A stretch of 64,000 bases of DNA, from NCBI GenBank assembly GCA_964036665.1, contig OZ038531.1:20686324-20750323 (forward strand). Direction: 5' to 3'. The notes below the pieces were generated by a model that made no database searches, was not told the DNA's origin, and saw only the letters and a program-made list of their open reading frames with translations. The translations under genes and the position numbers were made by a program. Below are positions 1 through 11,052 of the stretch, piece by piece. Every line of letters starts with the position of its first letter. Position 1 is the first letter of the stretch. Source of the DNA: Gordius sp. MW1 (lineage: Eukaryota > Nematomorpha > Gordioida > Gordea > Gordiidae).

Positions 1-125
1 GTTTAATGCTTGGGCGTAGCTAGCATTGGAAGGGGGGGGGGCAATAATAATTTAGGGGGGCGTAAAATTAATTTTTTGAATATTTAGTCATAATTTTAAT
101 AAATTTCAACAAAAAAAACAGCACA
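1..125. mobile_element. Partial MITE of the GGGCGTA family
   Basis: TGGGCGTAGCTAGC followed by a G-run matches the terminus of a MITE family with complete copies at 9911-10057, 16003-16166 and 45621-45876. The internal motif TTTTAATAAATTTCAACAAAA recurs in the partial copy near 16350. The left side runs to the window edge and no matching right terminus is seen. Confidence 0.5.
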
Positions 126-420
126 TGTGGCAGTGCTATAAAAATAACAAAGCCCCCTCGTAATTTTATCTAAGATTTAGGACCATGGTAAAGGAAATCA
201 GTAAAAAAAAGGGACCTTACACTAGGGAAGCGTATCTCACAATGGACTTTTAATGGTGATGGTACTAAGTCGTAGTCCTTTATCTGAGCTGGACTTAAAT
301 GACGCGTTCCAACACAACACTACTAGCAATTTAAATGATATAAAACATTATGAGGTTTTTTAAAAACTAATAAACGTTTATTTCCAAATAATTGTGTATA
401 TATGCTAAAATATATATGAT

Positions 421-1125
421 CTGGCATAGAGCGATGGATTGAAATTGAATTGGATTTTACGATTTTCATGGTGATTTTCTACTTGATGTAAAAAAATTCT
501 TCGTGATCGTGTGTAATGGAAGTAATATATAATAATATTTGTTAAAGAAATTAGCTGCGACCGGTACCTAAATAACCGAGGGTCGTGTCCACTACTGGGA
601 CAAAAAAGATATTGCTGAGGGGTTTCTATTTTTAACTTTTTTTTTTCTCTCAGTAGAAGAGATGAGGTCGGGAGAGGTGTTAGATTTGGCGAATATATCA
701 ACCGTACTGAAGTCCAATGTTGGAAAAACGGCTGGGATTTGTTTAGTCGACAAACAGAAACATACCAAAGGTTTTTTTTGATCGGTTTATGCGACTAATA
801 AAAACAGACCAAAAAACTTTTGGTTTATTTATATTTAGTCGACTAAAGCCAAGTTCGACCAAACAAAACCCAGCCGTTTGTACAACACTAGTACGTCGTT
901 AATAAGCGTTTAGATCGCGAGATGATTGTTACGCCGTCGGGTATTTTACCGTCAGTAGACCTTAGGCTTGAAGGTTCCTGTGAATTAGGAAAGCCGCCTT
1001 TTTCTGACCAATTATTCCATTCATAATGGAATGATGGCAATGCCGCCCCTTGCTCTATTAGAGTAAAGGATAATGGTCGTTTGCTAGAACCGATTGGCGA
1101 CAAAGGTCGCAGTGGAAGGAAGGCA
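421..1125 (-). pseudogene. R2-type LINE C-terminal fragment (endonuclease end)
   Basis: Read on the minus strand, this matches the C-terminal 230 or so residues of the LINE at 39946-42751. It includes the stretch GGFPNSQEPSSLRSTDGK and then PDGVTII, which corresponds to the RPD motif of the restriction-like endonuclease. Further on, a frameshifted segment matches the KYLSNIIFIPVVATTLGNLGPEG region and the block just before the stop. Several frameshifts and a MITE at 718-890 break it. It is a dead 5'-truncated copy of the same family as the 40-kb LINE. Confidence 0.7.
718..890. mobile_element. TIR MITE inserted in the LINE fragment
   Basis: The ends are inverted complements: TGTTGGAAAAACGGCTGGG on the left and CCAGCCGTTTGTACAACA on the right. 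Pairing continues inward through the GTTTAGTCGA/TCGACCAAAC stretches. It interrupts an otherwise collinear LINE sequence. The 77-bp element at 9339-9415 shares the AGCGGCTGGGTTTTGTTTGG core, so this is a multi-copy family, possibly hAT (TAGTGTTG-like terminus). No clean target duplication is visible. Confidence 0.6.
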
Positions 1126-2595
1126 CAATGTGCCAAAAAATGTCAACGAATTATTTTCAACAGGGGTAAAATCTTACAGTTGTTTCTGTTGTGATATAAG
1201 TTAATAACTTTTGAAAATGACATTCACATATTTTGGTGCTCCTAGAAAAAAACAAAATGCAAACCTAACTGAATAGGTAAATACCCTACATTTTGGAACG
1301 TCTTTAATGATCTGTAATGCTATTATGAGATACTTTTAATTTTCACTCTTAGTCATTTTCAGAAATATATATGAAAATAGCAACTATATGGCTAAACTAA
1401 TAATAATATACAAAAAATCCATAAATTAAGAGCAATTAGCAATTAATAGCTTAATCTCAATCGATAACATGTAGATCTACCCAACCTTTAAAGCAAAGAG
1501 AGCATCATAAGCTGTAGTTATAACGAGGGGTACATTATGAAGTAACTGTAGGGCAAAACTAAAAAAATTACGCATAGGTGTATTTCCTCCTAGATCTGTT
1601 CTGCTAAAACAAAAACTTATCCTCGATGTGTTTACAAGTTGCAAAATACTAAATGCAACAAAAACAACATTATGTTGTTAAAAATAACTTTTTTTGTAGA
1701 TTTTTGAAAGGAATGAGTGTATGTAACTAATAAACAATTAATAACTATAAGAATTGATTATTAGTTTAAGGCAGGTTAAGGGTCAAATTCTTAACTTAAA
1801 TAAAATTGCTTATGGTTGCTTAAAAATACATAAATGTTAATTATAATAGCATGTTAGGGTATTAAAATAACTTTTTATTCAAGATAGATTATTAGTACCA
1901 GAACCTAAAAGAATTGGTGTTAATGATTATCACAACGAATGTAATATGTAGTTATCAATTTTTATTAATAAAACGCATTTAACTTCAGTTAAAACAAATT
2001 ATTTTTACAAAAAATTATTTAATGTTTTTTGTAATTCAGCATGGACTCAAAGCACTAGTTTCGGTAAAGCTTTTTCTATTGGTATCTCACACACAATGAT
2101 TGATTAAAAAAATAAATTTACTTTTGAATTATGCGACAACAATAGGCCTTGCCGGAATTTTTGGTGACCAATTCTATTTAAATTTACACATAATTAAATG
2201 TTTAACTATTTACCTTGAGATGCATAGAATTAAAGGATTGATTAATTGGAAAATTGTCAAAACAATTTTATAAATGATTTCGCGATAGACAAAAGATAAC
2301 ACATAAAATGGAAATTTATAAAAAATACGAATAGAAAAGGGAATAATGGACATAATATTACCATTTACTGAATGAAAGATAAAGATGCTATGGTTAAGGC
2401 AACAGTGTTTTAGAAACGACTCGATCCGAGTGGGTTTTGATAGTGTCATTAAACCGAATCAGCCATAATTATATAGTTTACTATGAAATTAAAAAAATTT
2501 AATTTATGTCGAAGAATACTTACCCGTTAGACGTATACTTGTGGCACCCCCTTGCCATACATTTCCTTTTTAACATATTTATATATGGTACAACA
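1126..2595. other. AT-rich region without a recognisable gene
   Basis: There is no ORF with coding character, no repeat family that I recognise and no RNA motif. A 79-codon minus-strand ORF at 2210-2449 is compositionally hydrophobic but has no detectable motif or splice support. Confidence 0.5.
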
Positions 2596-2604
2596 AAATA
2601 CACG

Positions 2605-2675
2605 TTGGACAGGACGGACGGACGGACGGACAGATAATCATAAGCAAGCCCATAAATTGCATAGAAATTAATAAA
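2605..2675 (+). mobile_element. Right end of a Helentron-like repeat
   Basis: A GACG microsatellite (about four GGAC units) is followed by AAGCAAGCCCATAAATTGCA and TAGAAATTAATA. The same terminal string, GCCCATAAATTGCATAGCAATTAATA, ends copies at about 18534, 20370 and 49816. An embedded small palindrome (ATTGC-ATA-GCAAT) is the hairpin near the end. No matching left end is recognised upstream, so this copy looks solo or truncated. Confidence 0.5.
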
Positions 2676-3159
2676 TTTTTATATCCAGGCCGCCTTTACA
2701 TAAGCCAACATCCGTCAATCTGAAAGCTTTTTAATCTTTTGTGGGAAGGAAGGATGCGACACTATTACTGTCATCCACTGGCAAAATGTTTACCTTTAAA
2801 TGGGAATTTACTTATTTAGACCTTTCACCTCCTATAATCATAACTATAATGCACTATACTAAGAGAGGACCTTAAAAGGCCAAATACCATGCCCTCCTTT
2901 CATTTAACATATTCGTACCCCATTGTCGTTTTATGCTTTAGGACTTTAGCCTTCATGCTATTAGACTGTTTAATTAGATTTGCAAATATCAAGAATTCTA
3001 TATATTTAACTATGTTTTGTCTATAATATATAATGGTATTTTAATCATAAAATCTTTATATTTTATATATATTTGTTTTTACAATGTTTATAACTTTAAA
3101 AAATTAAAATGATAAATAAATTTTGGGTAATTTACATAAACAGTTGCCATGTAAAATTA

Positions 3160-5560
3160 AAATTTTAATATTCTTAGTTTATTGAATAAAATATAAGTGG
3201 CATTTAGGGCACGTACTTTTAAAAAATATTTATTGCATATTTATATCCATAGCAGATATATTTACAAACACACAGATTTTAAATGAGTTCTGAAAAAATA
3301 CATAATATTAAATTATGTCCAAATTTCGCATCAAAGGTATAAACTTTTTGATTGATGTTTTAAATCGGTGGTTAATTTATTGAAATGCCTATGTAATTTG
3401 GCTACAATTACAAAAGAATTTTTGGGCACTTCGGTGACTTCTGTGCATACCGATCGATGCCCTAAAAGGAATTTTGTTCAATCGTGAGTAGACCAGGAGT
3501 TTGCTAAGCTGGAACTCATATATATTCGTAGTGACGTGGCAAATCCGAGAAAAATCTCCATCACTTTCATCTCGTCTTTTCTCGAAAAACCGAGACGAGA
3601 CGAGACTTTGAAAAATTGGGTCGAAATTGAGACGAAAATTTCGATCTCGAGACGATACGAGATTTATCGGCGAGAACTCGGCTTTATAATTTCTTAATGG
3701 ATCATCATAACCATAATATAGTAAATATATTTGTGCTTATTTATTCTGTAATTCACATTCAGGATGTTAAATGTTAATTAAAAAACATTGGAATACTTTC
3801 GATATTTGGTATTCCCTACAAAGTAGTCGCGCTTAATTTAAAATTTAATAATTTTAGCTCGTTGAATAATATATGAGTAGTCCTTAAGACGTGTAAATAA
3901 TTTTTCAATATATTTATTGCGTATTTATATACATAGCATTAAAATATAATATAAACGCACAGATTCAAATTAGTTTTGATGAAGTACAAACTATTTCTAA
4001 AAGCATCTTCAAATTTCGCTACAATTAATCATCCTATATGATGTGATGATATTTTGAATCGTTGGTTAATTAATCAAAGTAATTATATAAATTGAGCTAC
4101 GTAGGCCAAAGATCTTTTATGCACCTCAGCGTATTCTGTGCCTGCCGAACCATACAAAGCATTAGATTAAATCATTAGATTCGAACTTTGTAATTCTTGA
4201 ACTCATGTTATACCTCTAAAATTCTCAAGCCATATACAACATTATTTATTTATTTTGCCATTTGAATTACCTTTCACATTATAAAGGTAGAACTGGCAAG
4301 TGAATTCTAATCCCCTGAATTTTCTGTGCGATTTTGCACTCCACTAAAATATATGAGCAAAGGCTTTATTAATTAAATAATTAATTATTTAAAAAGTAGA
4401 ATATTCAAACATTGTGGGGCAGGGTCTTACACTATAATAAAATCGTCTTGAATATAAAAGTATTTGATATAAAATTACATATGTGCAATTTATTGAAAGC
4501 CTCAAAACTCTTATTCTTGCCAGTAACAATGCTACTTTTAAAGTTGTTTTTACAACGTTGTAATGTCTGCAGCTAAATACTTATATTATAAATATTGATA
4601 AAAAGTATCAACCCATACCATTTAGTTTTCTATAACATTATAATAAAAGTACAATAAGTTCTCTAGGAACTAAGTGATGAAGGTTTCAGATGGCTACAAC
4701 TATTTTCATAAATTATATCTAAAATACATATTTTTGCCAAAGCTAACAAAGTTGTTAGCAATTTAAGATATGCAAATGATACTTTTATCCAGGTTTTTGA
4801 ATTAAAAAAATGGGGGGCCATTTTGATCTTTGTAAAACTTTTTTATTTATCTAATAATCTAAATAAATTAAGGGAAAAATTAAGAGAGTTTAAATTTTTC
4901 TAAAAAAGGCGAGACTTGGTCGAGACGAGACCGAGACTATTCTAGACCGACACGAGATCGTTTTAATATTGGCACCCAAGACCATACGAGATCGAAACCA
5001 TTTCACATTATAAAGTTAGAGTTGGCAGGTGAACACCCAAATAATGTTCTGATGAGCAAAAGCATTAATAATAAAAAAATAATTTGAATCTAACTACTCA
5101 TGTCATGAATAATTATAAAAAGTATTTAATTGTTCCTATTAGATTTCTATAAGTATAATAAACATGCGATTTATTGATTATACATTGTATATTCAATCTA
5201 TTAATGCAAATGTCATTGTAAATAGATAAAATCCACCGATTTTATATACATGCGATAAATTCTTCAATAACGAGCTGATGACGGTTATACCAGAAGGCTC
5301 AAATTTTGTCCTAAATTATTTATCCAATGGCACTATTTATTTTTGCCAATGATAATCAATGGTTCAACTAATTCATATGTGTAGTTCACATTATAAACCT
5401 CTTAATTATTTTTTAATTTATTTAACTTTATAGAAATATTAATAAATCTGGGGAAAATTTACTTAGTATAAGTCTTTTAAAATTTGAGACATGTCGAGAT
5501 TTTGGATCTAGACGATATTCATATTGGCCGGGAGGAGATGAGACTTAAACACTTGCATCG
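3160..5560. repeat. Diverged tandem duplications with GAGAC islands
   Basis: Segments 3171-3490 and 3833-4165 align through shared motifs: TTGAATAA..ATAAGTGG, TTATTGC.TATTTATAT, CACAGATT, AAATTTCGC, GGTTAATT and CTTCTGTGC. Segments 4255-4380 and 4995-5100 align through TTCACATTATAAAG and GGCA(A/G)GTGAA. Three islands of (GAGAC)n/(GTCTC)n lie at 3575-3680, 4905-5000 and 5485-5560, with hairpin potential such as TCTCGAAAAACCGAGACGAG. No coding potential is seen. Confidence 0.55.
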
Positions 5561-5844
5561 GATAATATGTAAAACATGTGACACCTATAAAACAACTAAA
5601 ATTCATCTTTCATAGTAGCGAACAATTTAGTATATACACCCTGTAAAAATGTGAAGCATCTTTTTAAAATTTTTAATCAGTCAATTTGACTATAATCATT
5701 TAGCACAATATAAATGTTGTGGTTTATGTAATGCGTTTGCATATTAGCGATGTTTTTAAATTTTAGAACACTTGAAAGTTATTTAAGTTCTAATTTGAGG
5801 GGATATAATTTTAATTATATGTTGTATATTCAATCCATTATAGT

Positions 5845-6045
5845 GTATCTGGTTTGGATTGATAAAGTAGGCAGAGGGAAATGGAACGACTCTTACTTCT
5901 CCTTTTTCCGCCCTGATGATAGGCTATAATAGCCCGAAATATCTCATCTTCACCCTTTTCTCGCCCGTGCGAGGGGTTATAATAGCCCGAAATATCGCGT
6001 TTCATTTCTCTCTACCTACTTTATCAATCCAAACTCACCGATTCT
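5845..6045 (+). mobile_element. Penelope-type terminal repeat with two hammerhead-like cores
   Basis: The ends are inverted complements (GGATTGATAAAGTAGGCAGAGGGAAATGG against CATTTC..CTCTACCTACTTTATCAATCC). The interior holds CTGATGA, a GGCTA-TAA-TAGCC stem and GAAA at 5913-5939. A second copy about 53 nt downstream at 5966-5992 has the conserved CTGATGA box degraded to CGTGCGA but keeps the TATAATAGCCC-GAAA half. The element at 62385-63105 has the same ends and an ORF that resembles the C-terminal part of Penelope nucleases. Assignment to Penelope rests on that ORF and on the known presence of tandem hammerhead motifs in such repeats. Confidence 0.5.
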
Positions 6046-6726
6046 ATACAAATATATATAATATAAATTTAAATTTCATAAAAATAAATTTTCTCCCTTT
6101 TGATATCGATTATATTTTTTTCTACAATATACGGCCGCTTTTTATAAATTTTGCGCGTAACATTCAACTCTCCTTAGGTAATGACATGGCTATTTAGACA
6201 ATAATACTAGCAATTTCACGATATTAATATTTTTAGCATAATTTTATGTGTCATTAATATTATATTTTTTAAATTTATCATCCTTAAGCTGATATTACAT
6301 GTGCCATTTAAGGGGAATGCTAATACATTGCTCTCGATAAAACATTTAGTTTGGTAAAGTCTTATATAATTCTGTGTTAATAGTCTATTTTCTGGATATA
6401 CCTTTAAAACTACATATTTTCTTTAAAACCATAATTTAGAATACCCTAGTATTTGATTAAACCCTTTATTTTTAGTTTTCCACGGTTTAATCTAATTATT
6501 ATTTAGCCATTGAATCATTTCCATTGTAATTCATTTATTCTTTAAATATAATTAGCATTTAAGCTTGGGTATCACTCATAAAACTCCTTGCCAAAGTCAT
6601 ATTAACCTTTCATTTTTGTATTCACATATTAAATAAATTTTGTTCCTAATTTTAATAACTATTTTTATATACCTTGTTGTACCTTATTAATTTATTTAGG
6701 TTATCTAAAAAGTGTCATCAATTTCA

Positions 6727-8708
6727 ATGACTTCTGAAGTTGTTCCTACATTAAAGCGGGTTCTTTTGGATTCATCACCCCAAGATTCACTGAAAAAGGG
6801 AAGAAAATCTTATCAACCCAAAATAGAGTACTTTTTTAAGCAGTCACCCCCAACTAAAATGAACTTTTATGACTCAAGTAAGAATATAATTTCAACTAAA
6901 TAGATTAGTAATCTTTTAGTAAGCATAATTGTATTTATTATTGGTGTCATAGGTTTGCTATATATTTAATGCATTTAAATATAAAAACTTTTTGAATAAT
7001 AATAGATAATGTTTATATTTTAAACCCCAAAATTTTTAATTGTCATATTAGAAATGACCCTATATTTTCTCTAACAATCAACAGTTTAAATGTACATTTA
7101 AAAGGTAAGCAATTAAATTTAGCTTTTGCATTAATAAGATATTTTATTAAACAAGGTGATGACTCTGATGAATTTACCAGAATGGAGGAAGAAAACTTCA
7201 CGATGGAAGTTTTGCGAAGAGCTAAATTAAGAGCAGAGGAAGAAATGAAAATATTTAAAGTGCAAGATGAAATTATTTTGCCTATTAAACCACCAGAAAC
7301 GCCACAAAGAATGGTTTTTCATAATACTAAGAAAATATTGTCCAAAACTCCCAAATCAGTTTCTAAACCTGATGTAGAACAACCTATTAATATGACAGAA
7401 CAATTGGAAAAGTTAATTTCCATTTTATCTTATTCTCTCTTATTGAAAAACTGTCAAACAATTGGTCATAAAAGTAATAGAATGCCATGCCCTTATGCAA
7501 TTTCAACTTTTCATTGGAATGAGGAAAAAACAATAGTAATAAAAACCTAAAAAATTACTTATGATTTTAAATATCGGGTGTTATTGAGATAATTTTATAA
7601 TATATTAATTTATGTTTTGTCTAATGATTAAGTTTAATTTTCAAAAATTTATTAAAACACTCTTGTTTACTATGTAAATTTGTTTTGTTTTTTACATTTT
7701 TAAAATTAATTTCAATGTGCTAGGACCAATGTTATAAAATGCTTTTTGAGGATAAGCTAAAAGATGGGGAATTTAAATTATCCTTGAAAAGGGCATGGAC
7801 CATGGTTAACCCCTTGCAAGAATTCGAAGATTTCAAGTGTTGGTTTCCATATTCACATTACTCTAACAAGATGTCCAGGTAAAGGTTATTTTTTAATTGT
7901 ATATAATGTTTAAGATGTTCCAGAATTTTCATCAAAATTTGAAAAATTTAAATATTGAGCATGTTATTTTAAATTACGTGTTTTCTTGAAAAACCTCATA
8001 AATATGATAAATAAATACATTGTTAAAAAGTTAGTTTTAGGTTAATGAAAGAAATATATGAACTGTTCAAAGCAATTCCTTAACATTTATACGTATTTTA
8101 TCATCATCTCTTTTTATAGAGGCACTAAATTTGGGTTTAATGAAAATTGTGTGTTTTTTTAACAATAAATATTTTTAATAATATCTTAATGTTTTAATAG
8201 GTTGTTGACAATGGTTGGTTATAATTTGGCCAAAGAAAATGAATTAACCTTTCAAGCCAACTTTAAATGTCTACCTCAAGAAGTTCTAGCTCGTACAACC
8301 AACCTTTTACAAAAAGTTAAATCACAAAACCAGGATAATTATTTCAAATTGACCAACAAATGCCCAGAGTAAAGTTTCCAGATTATACTCAATTTAATTT
8401 TTATTATATACGTTTATACCTAAACTTTGAGATATCAAGTATTTTTAAACTTTTGTTAGAAATTTTTTTAAATTTATTATAAATTATTTGACTAGAATTA
8501 AACTTCAAAATCAATCTTATTTTATAAATGGATGAATTTAATAACTTTGTTACAAATATATCTACATTAATTGCAATAACACTTTAATATTATGATGTAA
8601 AGGTAGATATTTAAATCGTTAATTTTTTTGAATTTTCTAACAATTTTGCTATTCATTTTTAGGCAATATTTTAATGTGAAATCAGGAAAAGCTCCAAAGT
8701 TAATTAAG
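6727..8708 (+). CDS. Five-exon gene, 299-aa protein with N-terminal PCNA-binding PIP box
   Basis: Exons inferred by hand are 6727-6877, 7156-7535, 7724-7878, 8201-8368 and 8663-8708 (900 nt, ending in TAA). Every junction has GT/AG ends and the phases agree. The start is the ATG at 6727; an in-frame stop lies just upstream at 6706. Residues 30-37 read QPKIEYFF, a canonical QxxIxxFF PIP box, followed by KQSP. An acidic DDSDEF patch at the exon 1/2 junction and a charged helix (MEVLRRAKLRAEEEMK) follow. The second half contains WFPYSHYSNKMSRL and LPQEVLARTTNLLQKV. I do not recognise the family. A PIP box suggests recruitment to replication or repair sites in the nucleus; that is inference. The exon 2 donor (ATA|GTAATA) is the weakest junction. 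Confidence 0.7.
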
Positions 8709-9022
8709 CATTAATTAATATGAATAAGAATTTTAAACATAATTATTAAATTGTGAAATAAATTAATTTTTTAAAAATATCATAGTTATAGCTGTTTGTG
8801 ATTGAAGTCGTCGGACTCGGACTAATAATGCAAAAGACTGGCGAACAGCTGATTTCTGCCTTATAATTTATTAATTAACCAAAACCCCCATTTTGTGTGA
8901 GATTTTCTCAAACATGGCGGCCTCCAGTCTTCACTTAATATTTGTCAGCTGTTCGGTGCTAGGGCTGACTTTACGAATGTTTTTTCAATCACGACAGATG
9001 CCCATTTCGAAGCGAATCCAAA
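8709..9022. other. Intergenic spacer / presumed promoter of the zinc-finger gene
   Basis: Short AT-rich spacer between two plus-strand genes. Loose inverted matches (GAACAGCTGA near 8843, TCAGCTGTTC near 8946) flank a core. The overlapping ORF at 8893-9081 is in another frame and looks like a shadow of leader plus first exon. No TATA box can be assigned with confidence. Confidence 0.35.
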
Positions 9023-10507
9023 ATGGTCATGGACGATCATCGGGCCAAACCTCATCTCGCTTGGAAAGTTTATTCGGATGAGAAAGATGTGCTAGACTAC
9101 TACTACCGTTGTAGCCATTGTGCTAGCTCACAGATGAAATGCTTCCCCAGTTTTCAATATCACATGCAACAAATTCACAAAGTACCCATAGCTCATATAC
9201 CCTTTTTTGAACGTGTACCTGCCAAATATGTTTGTTCACGATGCGCGTACGAAGTTAATACCAAAGTAATGTCGTTAAAGGGCTGCGGTTATTTCATGCA
9301 ATCCTCGTCGAGAAATCAGAAATTATCCACGTTTTATCTAGTGTTGTCGTAAAAGCGGCTGGGTTTTGTTTGGTCGACCTTTGGTAATACTAAGACCGTT
9401 TTTACGACAACACTAGATTTAGGGGTTAGATTGATGGAAAACTTCAAGTACTAAATTAATTTATTTTTTATTGTGAAAACGGTATGCATATAAATTGTAA
9501 TGAATATAGTTGTTTTGAAGTAATCAAATAGCTATGTAGACTAATTGAATATCCTCTAAAAATAGTCACTCAACCAAAATTATATTCATAATGTATTGGT
9601 CAGTAATATTTATAAGTACTCATGATTCACTTTAATAAGTAATAATATAAAATGTATATGACGTCATGAAAGTCAATTTTATAAAAATGTAATCATCTTT
9701 AAAAGATTTAAGAAAATATTGTAATGGTTTATGTATTTAATTCAAATGGCAATATTTAAAACCCCTTTCAAAGGGAATAGACCGAGGAGTTTATTAGTAT
9801 TTTATTCACCCCCTTTAACATCACAATATTATTTTCAACATAACCAACGTTAATTGTCAACAGTATCGATATTTGAATTAAAAGAAGGTAATAAATTAAA
9901 TGGTTGTACATATGGTCGTAGCCAGGTTTTGGATTGGGGGGGGGCGAAAGTTGTTTAAGTTCAATTAGGAGGGGGCGCTAAACATAATTTTTTTATTTTT
10001 AAGGGTTTTTTGTATTTTTTTTTGTCATTTAGGGGGGGGGGCCTGGCTACGCCCTTGGTTGTCCATCATGTCAATGCTAAAATGTATATTAAATTACAAT
10101 GGTTTCAGTTTCTCGTATAAAAATTCTATTGCAGTCATAGACTTTAATATTTGTTTGAAAACTTGGCTGGCTACTGCTGCTACTGCACTTTTCTAATGAT
10201 TCATTAAAAAATTATACAGCGCTATTACGAAAAACATTTTGAAAAGTGCGTGGCCACCACCACAGCAGAAGATGATCATTTTGGTGTACTATCGGTACAA
10301 AGGAATTACCAATTTTACAACCCTTGCAAGTTCGAATCGGAAAATAAAAGGCGTCCAGACTTGGCTAAATTTTATGCTAATATCCAACTTGACGAAGAAA
10401 GAAGGAGTTCCGCCAACTCGTCCATGAACTTCCCCTTGGAACCTTACGATAGAGCTTCCGCTTTAAACTCTCTCTCGGAAGAGGGTATTAAATTATTGAA
10501 AATTTAA
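9023..10507 (+). CDS. Two-exon zinc-finger protein, about 176 aa
   Basis: Exon 1 is 9023-9265 and exon 2 is 10220-10507 (ends in TAA). The donor AAA|GTAATG and acceptor ATACAG|CGC are both in phase 0. The protein has a classical finger, CSHC then HMQQIH (C-x2-C-x12-H-x4-H), at about residues 31-51. A second, CSRCAYEVNTK + RYYEKHFEKC (C-x2-C-x12-H-x3-C), is assembled only after splicing, because the intron cuts between its cysteine and histidine halves. The C-terminal half is charged and has no recognised motif. A DNA- or RNA-binding nuclear role is likely from the fingers, but no family is recognised. An upstream in-frame ATG two codons before MDDHRAK makes the exact start uncertain. Two MITEs lie in the intron. 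Confidence 0.65.
9339..9415. mobile_element. 77-bp foldback MITE in intron of the zinc-finger gene
   Basis: Termini TAGTGTTGTCGTAAAA and TTTTACGACAACACTA are perfect inverted complements. The core AGCGGCTGGGTTTTGTTTGG is shared with the 718-890 element. A TAG-type end of this form is seen in hAT elements, but the flanking 8-mers do not match, so superfamily is uncertain. Confidence 0.65.
9911..10057. mobile_element. GGGCGTA-family MITE in intron
   Basis: Ends TATGGTCGTAGCCAGG and CCTGGCTACGCCCTTG are inverted complements and enclose long G-runs. Flanking GTTGTACA and GTTGTCCA match at 7 of 8 bases, giving an 8-bp target duplication. Same family as 45621-45876. Confidence 0.7.
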
Positions 10508-10511
10508 GTTA

Positions 10512-11050
10512 TTTTATAAAAGTGAAAATGACACAAAATCTGAGAAATAACGGAAAAATTTGTCAAAATCACTTCTTTTATTACTGTGTAAATGAGATAA
10601 TCTGCGAAATTTGTATTGTCCGGCCTTTATTTTTATGCTTATTGCATTATACTTTGGGATTACATTGGTAAAAAACTTGTAAATCAGTCTTTTTTGCTTT
10701 TATTAACATTCATTAAAAACAAAGTTTTACTTTTTTAAAATTATTATCTTAATTTATTGTTTGGTTTTTAATTATAAATGTCATATTTCGTGCTTTTAAT
10801 AGTAGCCGCAAAAGTCATGGAATTGTCATCTAGTAAAACTACCACAGGACTCGACGAAGTTAAAGTTTGTGATGGTCAAGATTCAAAGGAAATTGTTTAC
10901 GAATTTGCGCATCTCAAAGAAATACGTAAGTTTTTGATATTTTAAAAACGTAATAAAATTATTAAATATGTCAAAATAAATTAAAGATAATATTTTAAAA
11001 ACATTTACTGAATTAATTTCTCGTGTTTCTTAAACTGGTAAAGCCTCTTA
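10512..11050 (+). repeat. Left copy of a ~540-bp duplication carrying a coding exon
   Basis: Matches 12335-12870 at roughly 85-90 percent by eye. Both copies run from ATTTTATAA..AGTGAAAATGAC through the exon to CTCGTGTTTC.TAAACT. The right boundary sits directly at the pogo-like element. The exon inside is listed separately. Confidence 0.75.
10817..10925 (+). CDS. Duplicate first coding exon of the small two-exon gene
   Basis: This exon opens with ATG GAA TTG and encodes MELSSSKTTTGLDEVK, then the VYEFAHLKEI stretch. It ends at a GTAAGT donor in phase 1, exactly like its counterpart at 12641-12752, which is one codon longer. It has no second exon of its own before the pogo element. Since phase and donor are intact, it could be an alternative exon spliced to 12991 across the transposon, or a dead duplicate. 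Both copies are preceded by an identical acceptor (TTTTAATAG), implying an upstream untranslated exon. Confidence 0.5.
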
Positions 11051-11052
11051 TA

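Noticed and set aside
2210..2449. Hydrophobic 79-codon minus-strand ORF as a possible membrane protein or receptor exon
   Set aside because: A/T-rich composition alone gives Phe/Ile/Tyr-rich translations; no splice sites in phase and no motif.
7182..7550. The 122-codon ORF at 7182-7550 as a stand-alone gene
   Set aside because: It is exon 2 of the five-exon gene; splice phase and upstream codons before its first ATG (DDSDEFTR) argue against an independent start.
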